A stretch of 64,000 nucleotides of DNA from Quillaja saponaria (Eukaryota; Streptophyta; Magnoliopsida; Fabales; Quillajaceae). The notes under the pieces were generated by a model. It was not told where the DNA came from. It ran no database searches and saw only the letters and a program-made list of their open reading frames with translations. The stretch covers positions 13,144,001 to 13,208,000 of the forward strand of contig CM055607.1 of assembly GCA_029379385.1 (NCBI GenBank), in the 5' to 3' direction. A program made the position numbers and the translations under genes. Below, in pieces: positions 35,561-46,255 of this stretch; position 1 is the stretch's first letter, and every line of letters starts with the position of its first letter.

Positions 35561-37640
35561 CTATAATAATGAATACAAAACAGAATTGATGATAATGAAT
35601 TTATGATTGTTAAGAATAAAAAACAGATTATTAATGAATAAAAAATATATTATTGATGATATATTCATTAAAAAAATACACTTATACAAACAAATTATAT
35701 ATAACAAAATTTATAAAGAAGTAAACAATAAAACAAACACAAATTTCCTAAAAATAGACTTTTATATTAAGTTAGTTTAACTTAACAAAACAGAAAATAT
35801 ACAAGCAAATAAACAAACTTCTTTAAAAATAAAATAAAATTAATACCTTGAATAACAAACTGACAAACTAACTAAAGAACATTTCTAAAGTAAGTTCTTT
35901 TATCAATAATTAGTAGCTAGGCACATAGAGAATACACTTAGGAATAACAAATATGTGAAAAGCAATCAATCTAGAACTCATATCTAAACAATCTCACTTC
36001 TAAAATAGAGAATACACTTAGAAATTGGGATCACAAAACAGAAAACAAACATAATGAATACAATTCATGAAATAAAAGCAAATAAAATAAGAGACGGAAG
36101 GAAAAGACACATAGGAGTTAGGAATGAACATGCAGTGATGCAGATGCAATTCTAAATAAATATTGATAAAGAAAATGTTACTGCAGCTTCAACAGTATTA
36201 CTTTAAGAAGCAATCGGTCTCTATGTGTATTGTGTTAAATAATAATTAAGCTCAAATTAAAATGTGAATTTATCTATTTTGGAAATTGGTTTAGTCATAT
36301 TAACATGTACTCAAGGCTTTTTTTTTGTTTTACAATAAAACTCCATGACTTTTGAAGGAAAAACATCAAACTAACCACATTAATGTTTCATGTGAGAATG
36401 GGATATCAATTGCAAGAAATTTTCTTTTTCTTTTTTTAAAGTCAAAATAAGAGTAAAAGTAAATATAAAATCAAATTTCAATATTGAGACATGTACATGA
36501 TTTCTAATTAGAACTAAGACACAATAAACTTTAGCCAATAATTCAAATAATCCATCTTTCAAAAGCAATAAAGTAATGATCACAAATAATATAAATAGGG
36601 TTTGAAAGAAGTGAAGCACGTGATTTGAAATGATAAATTGGTGAATTAACAGAAAAATTAAAAAAGATACCTTATGGCTGTAGAGCTTCAAGAAATAGAG
36701 CCCATATTCAGATGAATAAAGGGCAAAGTAAAAATACTAACAACAAATTTAGACAACAAAGAAACTAATGAGCCATGGTTGAAAATTAAACAAACAGGGT
36801 CACTTTTATTGTAAGGAATTCGATGTATCAAAACTATTTCAGACCTTCATCAATAGAAATTTTTAATTTAAAATAAATGTCAATATCAAGTTTTCAACTC
36901 ATAGACCTACTACTTTTCTGTCTTCTGAAAGTTTAGGAGGAATGAACCTAATATTTAGAGCATGAGATTGAGTCTAAATCAGCCTAGCAGGAAATTGGAG
37001 GTCAACCCGAATGTTGACATAGATCATAACTTATATGACAAGAAACTGTGGCATAGTGGTATTAATATAACCCAAATCATCAAAATGGAGTGCATTTGGC
37101 TGTGAAAACCAAAAAAATATACACTTTGCAAAGAGTAAGAATATACAATATAGAAAATATGTAAAAAACATATTCTCTTTGAGTTTGGCTACATTTATTT
37201 ATTTTTGAATTAAAAATACTTTAAAAAAATAAATTATTGTCTTCTACTATCTTAACAGGACCCGTCTGCTATAGTGCTATCTGTGATTCTGTATTATGTA
37301 GTCTTGGCAATAGAAACTCAAGACACTTAGGCATGACTTAGGATCACAACAAAACAGAAATCAAACCAGCAAGACACGGGAAAAAAAAAAAAAACTAAAT
37401 CTAAAGTACCTGGACGAGCGACTAAAGCGAGGAGATCAAATCAGAAAAGATAACAGTTGATTGTAGGTCTGTCGTTTGCAACGACCGAAGAAGTGATCTG
37501 GATTCTGGAAGACTGCCGAGTGCCGACTGGAACCTTAGCAAGTAGCAACGAGCTTCACTCACGATTCACCAACTAAAAGTCTCAAATCTGGAACTCTGAT
37601 CTTGAATCTCGAAATCTTGATCGCTCTGACACTCTTGATT
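35561..37640. other. Non-coding 5' half of the hAT element
   Basis: AT-rich DNA upstream of the transposase start with no exon seen. Any promoter and 5' untranslated exon of the transposase should lie here or in the adjacent tandem repeat. Confidence 0.4.
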
Positions 37641-37652
37641 GTTATAGAGCCT

Positions 37653-37995
37653 AAAGGAAGATCACGATTCACGGAACGGAATCAATAATGCTTGAGATTT
37701 TGGGTTTGATTTAGGGATTTAGGCAACTTAAGGTTCGGGTTTGGAGGTTGGGTTTGTGGCTGTGGGCAACTCTGCAATCTGGGCATGTTTTATGTTTGAT
37801 CGATTGAGAAAGGTTAAAGGAAGATCATGATTCACGGAATGGAATCAAGAATGCTTGAGATTTTGGGTTTGATATAGGGATTTAGACAACTTAGGGTTAG
37901 GATTTGGCGGCTGGGTTTGTGGGTTGTGGCTACCTGTGGGTAACTCTGCAAGACTGCAACTGGACATGTTAGTTTGATCGATTGAGAAAAGTTAG
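37653..37995. repeat. 163-bp tandem duplication inside the hAT element
   Basis: A unit starting AAAGGAAGATCACGATTCAC and ending GATCGATTGAGAAAGGTT occurs twice with an offset of 163 bp (37653-37815, 37816-about 37995), about 85-90% alike by eye. The second copy has small insertions (GGGTTGTGGCTACC). It lies between the right subterminal repeats and the transposase start. Confidence 0.8.
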
Positions 37996-38327
37996 AAACT
38001 TAGTAGGCTCGGCAGAAAAATTAAGGTTAGGTTTTCTTTAAGTCATTTAGATTAGGTGTGGTAAGGTCTTCAGCTTATATTAGGTACACCAATGATAAGA
38101 TGACATGTGTAATACATATATTAAAAAATAAATATATTATATTTTCGGTCGGGTTCGGTTACCGATTGAACACAAAAATTCTAACCCGCAAACCCGAACC
38201 AACCAAATTCCATAGCTTAAATGCAACCCGACTTTAGAACATATTATATCGGTTTAGGTCGGTTTCGGCCCATTTCGGGCGGGTCTGGGTCAGTTTTTCG
38301 GTTACCCGAATTTTTTGCTCAGGCCTA

Positions 38328-38335
38328 CTTCTTCA
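38328..38335. repeat. Right 8-bp target-site duplication of hAT element
   Basis: CTTCTTCA follows directly after the element's last bases (GGCCTA, ending 38327) and equals the left copy at 31929-31936. It is not part of a longer CTT microsatellite, which strengthens the boundary call. Confidence 0.85.
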
Positions 38336-39310
38336 GAGGGTTTGAAAGCTAAACTAAGATTGAGAGAAACTGAATTAAAGATAAAGGCAAATCTGAATAA
38401 GCCCAAATCATATTTAATTTACTCAATCTCAATCCAATCCCAGTTCTAAGAAAATTGAGCTCTATTCAACAACACAATATATACAAGTTTCTAAGACTTG
38501 ATCAGCTGGATTAACACCGCAACACCTCAACCTCACTAGGTAGCCAAAAAAAGAAAAATCCATATGAAATTAACAACTAAATCAATCGGAATCGAACCCA
38601 GAAACGCAACTGAGCAAGTACTTCTCGGTCAGAGAGAGATAAAGCCTGGAGCAAGTGTTGACTAAGGTTTGGGTTACTAAATCGATCACTACTCTACACC
38701 GCTTTCTCTTTCAGTTCTTGTCATGGCTATGTTCAAATTAGGAAGAAGGAGACATATGTGGGAGATTGCTGAGAAATGAAAGCATAAAGTGGGAAACTTG
38801 AGAGTTGGAGGAGCAAGGAGCAATTCCTATCCATAGAACGGATGGAATCGAATGTAGGTTTTTTTTTTATAGAAACGGTACCGTTTTCTTGCTCTCCAGG
38901 TACCTCTCCAGTAAAATACTCTCCATGGGATCCCCTCTTTAAGAAAATGGATGGCGATTCGAGAAGCGAAGAAATGAGAGTGTTAGCTCGTTTTTACTTT
39001 TTTTTTTGTTTTTTAGCCATCAAGTTGCCTTGGCATGTTTATACCTGTAGAAAAATTGTTATATTTAGAATTACAAAAAATTATAAGATTTAATTTATTT
39101 TTAAAAAAAATTTAGGTAAAATTGTTGATATCTATTTTTATAAGAATTTAATTTTATTCTAAATTATTTTTTTATATTATTTTTTTATTTTAAACTTTTT
39201 AAAAATTAATATGAATTAAGCTTTGACATAAATTTATTCTAAACTCACCACAAAATTTTGATTTATAATATTAAAATAGAGGATTTGAGAAACTTAGGAA
39301 AAGAAAAAAA
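38336..39310 (-). promoter_or_regulatory. Probable original HACL upstream region, displaced by the hAT element
   Basis: If the hAT element and one target-site duplication are removed, this DNA joins 31928 and becomes the region immediately upstream of HACL on the minus strand. Read that way it has leader-like character (CTTTATCTCTCTCTGACCG, about 38625-38645) and no long open frame. It may therefore hold the native HACL promoter or a 5' untranslated exon. The assignment is inferred from the insertion geometry. Confidence 0.4.
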
Positions 39311-39576
39311 ATAGAGATGAACTCCCGGTTTTGGTCCACTTGTGGCGTCATGTCATGGCCACGTCTTCTGACACCCATGCCCTACAAGGTTTGTCCCATA
39401 AGTTTTAAGATAATAATGATAATTAATATAATTAGTATGGTGATTACAGATTTGATAATAATTAGGGATTTTATTAAAATTAAGTTTTAAGATAATTATT
39501 GCAATTAGCAAAAATATAAGTTTTAAGATAATAATACTAATTAATTTGATCATGACAATTAATGTAATTAGTATCT

Positions 39577-40092
39577 TAGGGTGTATTTGGTAGTTGGAGA
39601 AAAAATGAGAATAGAATAAACAGAGAGAGAAAAGTGGAGAAGAAATGAGAGTCAAGAAAAAATGACACTTAGATGAAGAGAGATGAGAGAAGAGTGGAGG
39701 AAAATTGACAATTATTATTTTTCTTATTTGGAAATTCACAAAAATTGAAAGGTGAGAAGATGAAAGGATAATATAAATTTCTTATTTGAGGAGAGAAGAT
39801 GAAAGGATAATATAAATTTCTTATTTGAGAGTTGGGAAAGAAATGGAAAGAGATGATTAAATATTCATATCTCTACGATTTTGTCCATAAAATGTCTGCA
39901 TTAAGTATTAGTAGATATTTACTAAAAAGAATAGGAGTATATTTGACATTGTAGTAACAAATTATAAAGTACTTATCTTCTCTTTTCAAATATTTCCTAG
40001 AGGAATTAAAAATTTGAGGGAAAATGTACATTACCATCTCATTTCATTTCCTCTTCCTCCATTTCTTTCCATACTAATAGACCCTTTAAAAG
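39577..40092. mobile_element. Possible MITE-like element with weak terminal inverted repeats
   Basis: The left end (AGGGTGTATTTGGTAG-TGGAG) and the reverse complement of the right end (AGGGTCTATTAGTATGG-AAG) are similar but not identical. The interior is GA-rich on one side and TC-rich on the other. It includes a 39-bp tandem repeat at 39754-39831 (GAGAAGATGAAAGGATAATA...). No target-site duplication was established, so the call is tentative. Confidence 0.35.
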
Positions 40093-42473
40093 TAATTAGA
40101 GGTTTTATTAAAATATAGGTTTCAAGATCATCACAGTAATTAGAGATTTTATGATAATTAATGTAATTAATATTGAAGATAATTAGAGATTTTATGACAA
40201 TTAGTGAGAATTGGTTTTATTTTTATTTTTATGATAATTAGTATTTTAAAGATAAATAGTAATTATAGAGATTGTATAAAAATACATATTTTTATGATAA
40301 TTAGTGCACTACTAATTATCATAAAAATACAAATCTATTTATGCCATAGATAAAAAATACTTAATGGCAGAAATTTTTTATTTCCTTAAATACTCTTATG
40401 AGTTTTGCTTATCACATAGTTATTTTTTATTGATTTTGATATAAATAAACTATTATTTTTTAATTTCTAATAATTCTCTATTTTAATATCATTAGGATTG
40501 TAATTATTTTAGAATTGATTCATTTTTACTAATTCTTCTCATTACCACAATGATGTAGTTACATAAGTAGGGGAGTCCATTGCGTTGTGAGAATCTTTTA
40601 GAAATGCATTTGATCAAGAGGAAAGGATTGAACGATTGATCGACTAAGGTTTTAAGGAGAAAGCTACATTTTTTACGTCCCTAAAAAATAGTAGAACTTC
40701 CTGTCTACTCAAATATTACTAATGTGACATTTTTTCGGGTAGTTTTATCACTGTTGTGATGTTTTCCTGATAGTTTTATCACTATTGTTATATTTTAATT
40801 TTGTTTTTCAATGTGAGATTATCACTTGGTTATTGTATTTTTTTGAAAATATGCATAGATACACCTTCTCAAACTTTTTCAATTATGCACACCCACACTA
40901 CTCCAATCCTATACAAACCTCTCCACCTTACACCTGCTCTACTCCCACATATTGGAGTGCAAACTCATAAGTTTAAGCTTGACTGTGTTCAGAGTTATAT
41001 TAAATTATGTGATTTCTCATGTGACATGGTAGTAATAGAGAGTTGTACTAAATCTATGTTGAATTCGTCCTAAATAAATTGTATACTTTTGCTTGAAAGT
41101 TAAGTATTCTGAGTGAGAACCCGAGATTGTTGATGATGTGATCATTGTAGAATTTTGGGTGAGAATATGAGAATGTGATGATATGTGCATTGAATCTTTT
41201 TAGGTGAAAATATGAGATTGTTGATGATGTGTACCCTTCCCGAGTGTGACTTTTTGTTGAAAAAGTCAATTTGTCATTGTTTTAGGCTATCTCTCCAAGT
41301 TGGGTGAAATTTTGGGACCTATGGTTATTTAGGATTTGAGAAGTCATTGCTGACAAGTTGAGATAGCTAAAAAACTGTTTATGCCACGCCTCTTAAGGTC
41401 AGGTGTTTGTTCGACCTGCACCTTTATAGTCGTGAGTGTGAGGCATATGAGATGCCATGCTACCCAAGGACTATAAGTTGAAAAAACAATTTAGTAGCCT
41501 ATGAAGCTATTTGTTGGGGTTATAACGATGGATGATAGTTAACTTGGCGATTTTGTGCCAAAGATTATTGGCAATATATAGTTAATTTGTACAAATGTGG
41601 TTTGATACGGTTGAAAGAATAATTAAATAAATATAACATGTGCCAACTATGTTACTATGGCTTGAATTTCTCGTATCCTCCTGCATCAGCTACAAGTGAC
41701 TTAAAATTTTTACTTAATCAGATGCCAGCGATGTTGACATTCAATTTCATTTGGCTTTTGGCATGAGAGCTCAATTTCTTATTACATCTGAGATGGCGAC
41801 TAACTATGATTATGTTCAAGCTCTACTTGATGCACATGATACAGGCCATTACTATCCCTTATCATGTTGATTTTGGCCTTGCAATTAGTTTTACTTAAAG
41901 GCTGAGGTTGTAATGGATTTTACTAGAATCGGTTACATTCTTATCAGCTTTGGCACACGTGAATGTGGCATATTTTAACTTCCCATCATCATTGAAACTT
42001 CGAGTTTTTCTCAATATCTGAAATTGGATTCGGCTTCCCTAGAAATTTTGAGAAATTTTACCATGTAAAATTGTCTTAATCTTACTCGTCTAGCATTTAA
42101 AAATAAAAAAATATAAAAAATTCAAGTCTCACCGGTCTAGATCATTTAATTTTAAATATTTATTATTTTACCTAATTAATCTATATTTAAAAGTAACTTA
42201 ACGAGTGAATCTTTTGATTTTTCTAAAATATCTCTTCAAAACATAATTTACTTTCTTATTTGTTTTTAATTTTACATAAAGAATTTTTAATAGTAATATA
42301 ATTGTTTTTTAAAATCTTTTCTATCTTAATAGTAATAGAATTATAATAATTATTATTTTCAATAATAATTTTTTTTTATAACTTTCCTGTTTGGGATCTA
42401 GATTCTGTTTCATTTTTAGTACTTCATAATTTTATCTAAAAGATTAAGGTTCCATTTAAGGTTAAGTCTTTTG
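40093..42473. other. Non-coding DNA with short tandem repeats
   Basis: No gene is called. 40735-40800 has a repeated GATAGTTTTATCACTATTG-like unit. 41110-41245 has three imperfect copies of a roughly 50-bp unit built on TGAGAATATGAGATTGTTGATG. A coding-like stretch at about 41718-41868 (plus strand) reads SDASDVDIQFHLAFGMRAQ and continues about 30 residues before a stop. I do not recognise it and it may be a gene relic. Confidence 0.4.
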
Positions 42474-42652
42474 CCCAAGAAAGCATCGTTCAAGTGGTAA
42501 GGTCTGCTTAAACTCAGCAGTTGAGAAGCCTTTGTAATGTTAGGGATTCGAGCCCGTGGTAAATATTTCTGGGGAGGGTGACCCATAAAGTCCTAAATGA
42601 GACTAGCGGGTGTATGGAAACTCATAAGACACAAAAAAAAAAAAAAAAAAAA
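42474..42652 (+). mobile_element. tRNA-derived SINE with poly(A) tail
   Basis: A box A-like stretch (TTCAAGTGGTAAGGTCTG) is followed by a good Pol III box B (GATTCGAGCCC), an unrelated body and an approximately 20-nt A tail. It is flanked by 13-bp near-identical direct repeats, GTTAAGTCTTTTG (42461-42473) and GTTAAGGCTTTTG (42653-42665), one mismatch. Size about 180 bp. These are the standard marks of a retroposed SINE. Confidence 0.85.
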
Positions 42653-42799
42653 GTTAAGGCTTTTGTTTGGACAACAATTTTTAATAGAGTCAATATAAAT
42701 AACTTTACAAATGAGTAAGCTATCAAAGGGTTTATGTCATGATATTTTGTGATGTCCCTACAGAATTGTGAGACCAATTAGCATCTTTTTCTTCATTAT

Positions 42800-45013
42800 C
42801 TTTTTGTGTGGACTCTAGTATATTTTGGCATTTCTTGAGTTTGTTCGTGCTTTTTATGTGAGTTTCGTAGTCTCATTATCTATATTTTGAAGAGAAAAAA
42901 GAGGTTTTTTTTTTTTTTGGGTGGGAGGGGGGTGTGTGGAAATGTGCCCTTTTTGCAATGATTTGGGGGATTTGGTTAAAAACTAATGCAAATTTTTTTT
43001 TTTCTGTGATTGACGTCTTTCATAACATCTTTTTTAGGATAAAATTTTCTTCTTTGGTATTCTGTAGAAGGTGAAATTCGAACCGAATTATTCAAATTCA
43101 GATTTAAGTTTGAATTAAAAATTTTGAATTTGAATTATTCATATCGAATTCAAATTCTGTTTAAAATTTGAATTCAGATAATGTATTATTCGATTCGTTC
43201 AAAAAATAATTCGATTGCGGATTTGAATTCGAACTATTTGAAATAATGTATTTTTATTTAAAAAGTTTAAATAAAAAACTATTTTTTATCACCAAAATAC
43301 CCTAAAATTTCAAATTCAAATTTGAGTTTGCATTTAAAATTTTATCCATTCAAATTTTTGAAAATGAATTTGAATTGGAACTCGAATTTTAGTTTATGTT
43401 CAAAATTCAAGTATAAGAATTAATTTGAATTAAAATAGTGCTCTATTTGAAGCTATTTGATTTGAATTATGCCCTAGTATTATGTTTCAGGGGCTTTTTG
43501 GGTATTCTTTTAGTAGATATGGAATGTGATTGACGAGCATTATTGTTTTAAGCTTGTATTTTTATTTATTGCTTAAGTTTTTGTTTAAAAAGGACTTCTT
43601 ATCCTCTCCTGTACTTTTTCCTTACTCAATGGAATTTCTTTGTCTATCAAAAAAATAATAATAAACTTTGACAATAATTAAATTTTTTATATTTAACAAG
43701 TTATCTACAATTTAACACCAAATTAAACTCTCAATTTCTTTTTTCTTTTTTATCATAGAATTGTCATTACTTTTTTTTTCCCATTTATATTAATAAATTT
43801 TTAATAATAATAAATTCTAACAATAATTAAATTAAATTTATTAATAATAAATTCTAACAATTTTTTTATAATTTAACACACATTAAATTTCTCAACTCAC
43901 TTTGTTTATCATCTACAAAGGTCCTATGATATATTTCGGCATTTCTTTAGTTTGTTTCGGCTCTTTACATCAATTTCGTATGGCTTATTATCTTAGTTTC
44001 AAAGAGAAAAAAGAGGATAAGTTTTTTTTTTTGGGTGGAAATGTGCCCTTTTTGTAGTGATTTTGGGAGTTTGGTTAAAAAGTAATTCAAAAATTTTCTG
44101 TGATTGACGTCTTTCATAGCATCTTTTTTGGTATAAGATTTTCTTCTTTGCTTCTCTTTGGTGTTCTATAAAGCGTGAAATTCGAACCTGATTATTCAAA
44201 TTCGGATTTGAGTTCGAACTAAAAATGTTGAATTTGAATTATTCGAATCAAATTCAAATTCTATTTAAAATACGAATTCAAATAATGTATTATTCGATTC
44301 GTTCGAAAAATAATTAGATTTCAAATTCAAATTCGAAATAATTTATTTTTATTTAAAAAGTTTAAATAAAAAACTATCTTTTTATTGCCAAAATACCGTA
44401 AAAATTCGAATTTGAGTTTGCATTTTAAATTTTATCCATTCAAATATTCGAAAATGAATTCGAATTGGAACTCGAATTTCAATTTATGTTTGAATTACTA
44501 TTCAAATTTCAGTACATGAATTAATTCAAATCAAAACAGTGCTCAGTTCAAAGCTATTTAATTTGAATTATAGCCCTAGTGTTCTGTTTTAGGAGCTTTT
44601 CGAAAAAAAATTTAGTAGATATGCAACGTGATTGGCGAGCATTATCGTTTTAATGCTTGTATTTTTATTTATTACTTAAGTTTTTGTTTAAGGAGGACTT
44701 CTTATCCTCTCATGTACTCTTTTTTTCCTCAATGAAATTTCTTTTTCTATCAAAACAAATAATAATAAACTCTAACAATAATTAATTTTTTTATATTTAA
44801 CAAGTTATTTAAAATTTAATGCCAAATTAAACTCTCAATTTCATTTTTATTTTTTATCATAGAATTGTCATTACTTTTTTTTCCCATTTATACTAATAGA
44901 TTTTTAATAATAATAAATTCTAACAATAATTAAATTTTGTATATTTAATAATTTTTTTATAATTTAACGCACATTAAATTTCTCATCTCACTTTGTTTAT
45001 CATATCTAAAGAC
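42800..45013. repeat. About 1.1-kb tandem duplication rich in AATTCGAA motifs
   Basis: Copy 1 is about 42800-43922 and copy 2 about 43923-45013. Shared landmarks in the same order are TTTTGGCATTTCTT-AGTTTGTT, AGAGAAAAAAGAGG, GGAAATGTGCCCTTTTTG, TGTGATTGACGTCTTTCAT, GTGAAATTCGAACC, a 450-bp zone of AATTCGAA/TTCAAATT words, GACTTCTTATCCTCTC and CACATTAAATTTCTCA. The motif-dense zone resembles the interior of non-autonomous transposons. No coding capacity is seen. The divergence looks like several per cent plus small indels, so it is not recent. Confidence 0.85.
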
Positions 45014-46255
45014 CCTCTAGCATCCTCTATATGCTGTTCTTAATTCTTTAGGAGTATTATTACGCTTGATAAACATCTTGGTTATTAAAGGGTTTTTTTT
45101 TTTTTTTTTTTTTTGGTGATACTAAATTTAACAAGATTCTTAATTATTAGATTGTAATATTTATTATTATGTGTCTTTTAGGTTAATAAGTTTTTGATAA
45201 TAATTTAATTTATTCAACCACAAGGTTTAAATCTAATTGATTTTGAAGTTAATTTTTTTCTAATACTTTATTAGAATTATACTTAACTAATCTACAAGTA
45301 TAATTAAATAAAATAAATTGAGTGAAAATAAAGTATCAATCAGAATATTGATAAATACGCTTACTCTAATTTTTTTTTCTTTCAATTTTTATATTTTATT
45401 ATTTTATTTTATGAATTCCAACATTAAAGCATGCAAGAATATAAGTAAATATTTAAAATATATGCATAACAAAAAGAAAATTAATTTGAAAAGTATTTTA
45501 TAAGGTTAATTTATGGGTCATTCAATTCATATAATTATGACTCACGTGCAACACGTGTGACATATAAACTAGTAAAATAAAGTATACTTTATTTCTATTT
45601 TCTAATTCTAATCTTAACACTAATCCTAAATTTAATTCTAATCCTAACTATGATCTTACTAACTATCCTAATCACCAAAATAAATAATGTGTACGACTAA
45701 ATCTTAACATTAATCCTAACTTTAAGAATGAATATTAATTACCTATCGAGAGTTGATCTAGCAATGAAGGAATTTAAGAAAATATTCCTTAAAAATTGAG
45801 AATTTAAGTCTCATTAACTTACAGTTAGTGATAAATCTACGATACCATTAATTAATGATCGTAGTTACTATCGGAGAAAACCTAAGTTTCAACTCTAACA
45901 TAGGTAAGGGTTCAGAGAGTGTGGGGTAGCCTACTACTACTACGTCATGTACTGTTAGTCATGTTATTGTATGTTAGTTTTTGTTAAGTTAATTTAAACA
46001 GATGTGACAGTAAGGATTCAATTGACATGATTTTGAAATTAGAAGAATCTAACTGCAATAGTTTGAAAGTTATAGACTAAAGTGAAATTCAAGATAAATA
46101 CAGGACTAAAAGTGTGATTTTGTATGTTTTGCCCCACCCTAAACCCTCGCGACCGCGAACTATCATCGGTATTCTACTTGGAACCTCCGCAGCTACCCAC
46201 TCTTTCGACAACCTATCACGCGATTTTGGAACATTGTGACCTTAAATATCGATCA
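45014..46255. other. Upstream region of the zinc-finger gene
   Basis: AT-rich DNA. Positions 45600-45735 contain a degenerate CTAATCCTAA-type array, about ten irregular copies. The last 150 bases before 46256 (from about 46120) are markedly more GC-rich (CCCTAAACCCTCGCGACCGCG) and probably form the 5' untranslated region; ACCCTAAACCC is a known telobox-like promoter motif of plant ribosome and cell-growth genes. Promoter identity is inferred. Confidence 0.4.

Larger units (their letters stand above)
31937..38327. mobile_element. hAT-superfamily DNA transposon (6.4 kb)
   Basis: The element is bounded by perfect 8-bp direct repeats (CTTCTTCA), the diagnostic target-site size for hAT. The ends are short imperfect terminal inverted repeats: the left end begins TAGGTAGAACTTTCGG, and the right end read inward begins TAGGCCTGAGCAAAAAATTCGG. 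Both ends carry clusters of TCGGTTCGG-type subterminal repeats (31945-32120 and 38140-38310), the usual transposase-binding layout. Inside lies a broken minus-strand BED/hAT transposase (33207-35560). It is autonomous-size but inactive. The insertion lies about 185 bp upstream of the HACL ATG. A caveat is that the left duplication ends a CTT microsatellite, but the right one is not in such a repeat. Confidence 0.88.

Noticed and set aside
36380..36691. 103-codon hydrophobic frame inside the hAT element
   Set aside because: Its Leu/Ile/Phe-rich product is typical of AT-rich DNA read antisense. There is no conserved motif and it is not part of the transposase order.
39353..39739. 128-codon minus-strand frame
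   Set aside because: It is built from GA/AT-rich repeat sequence (Ile/Leu/Asn runs) within a possible MITE and has no protein-like conservation signal.
45600..45735. CTAATCCTAA-like array as interstitial telomere repeat
   Set aside because: Units are irregular and do not match the plant telomere unit CCCTAAA, so it looks like simple AT-rich low-complexity DNA.
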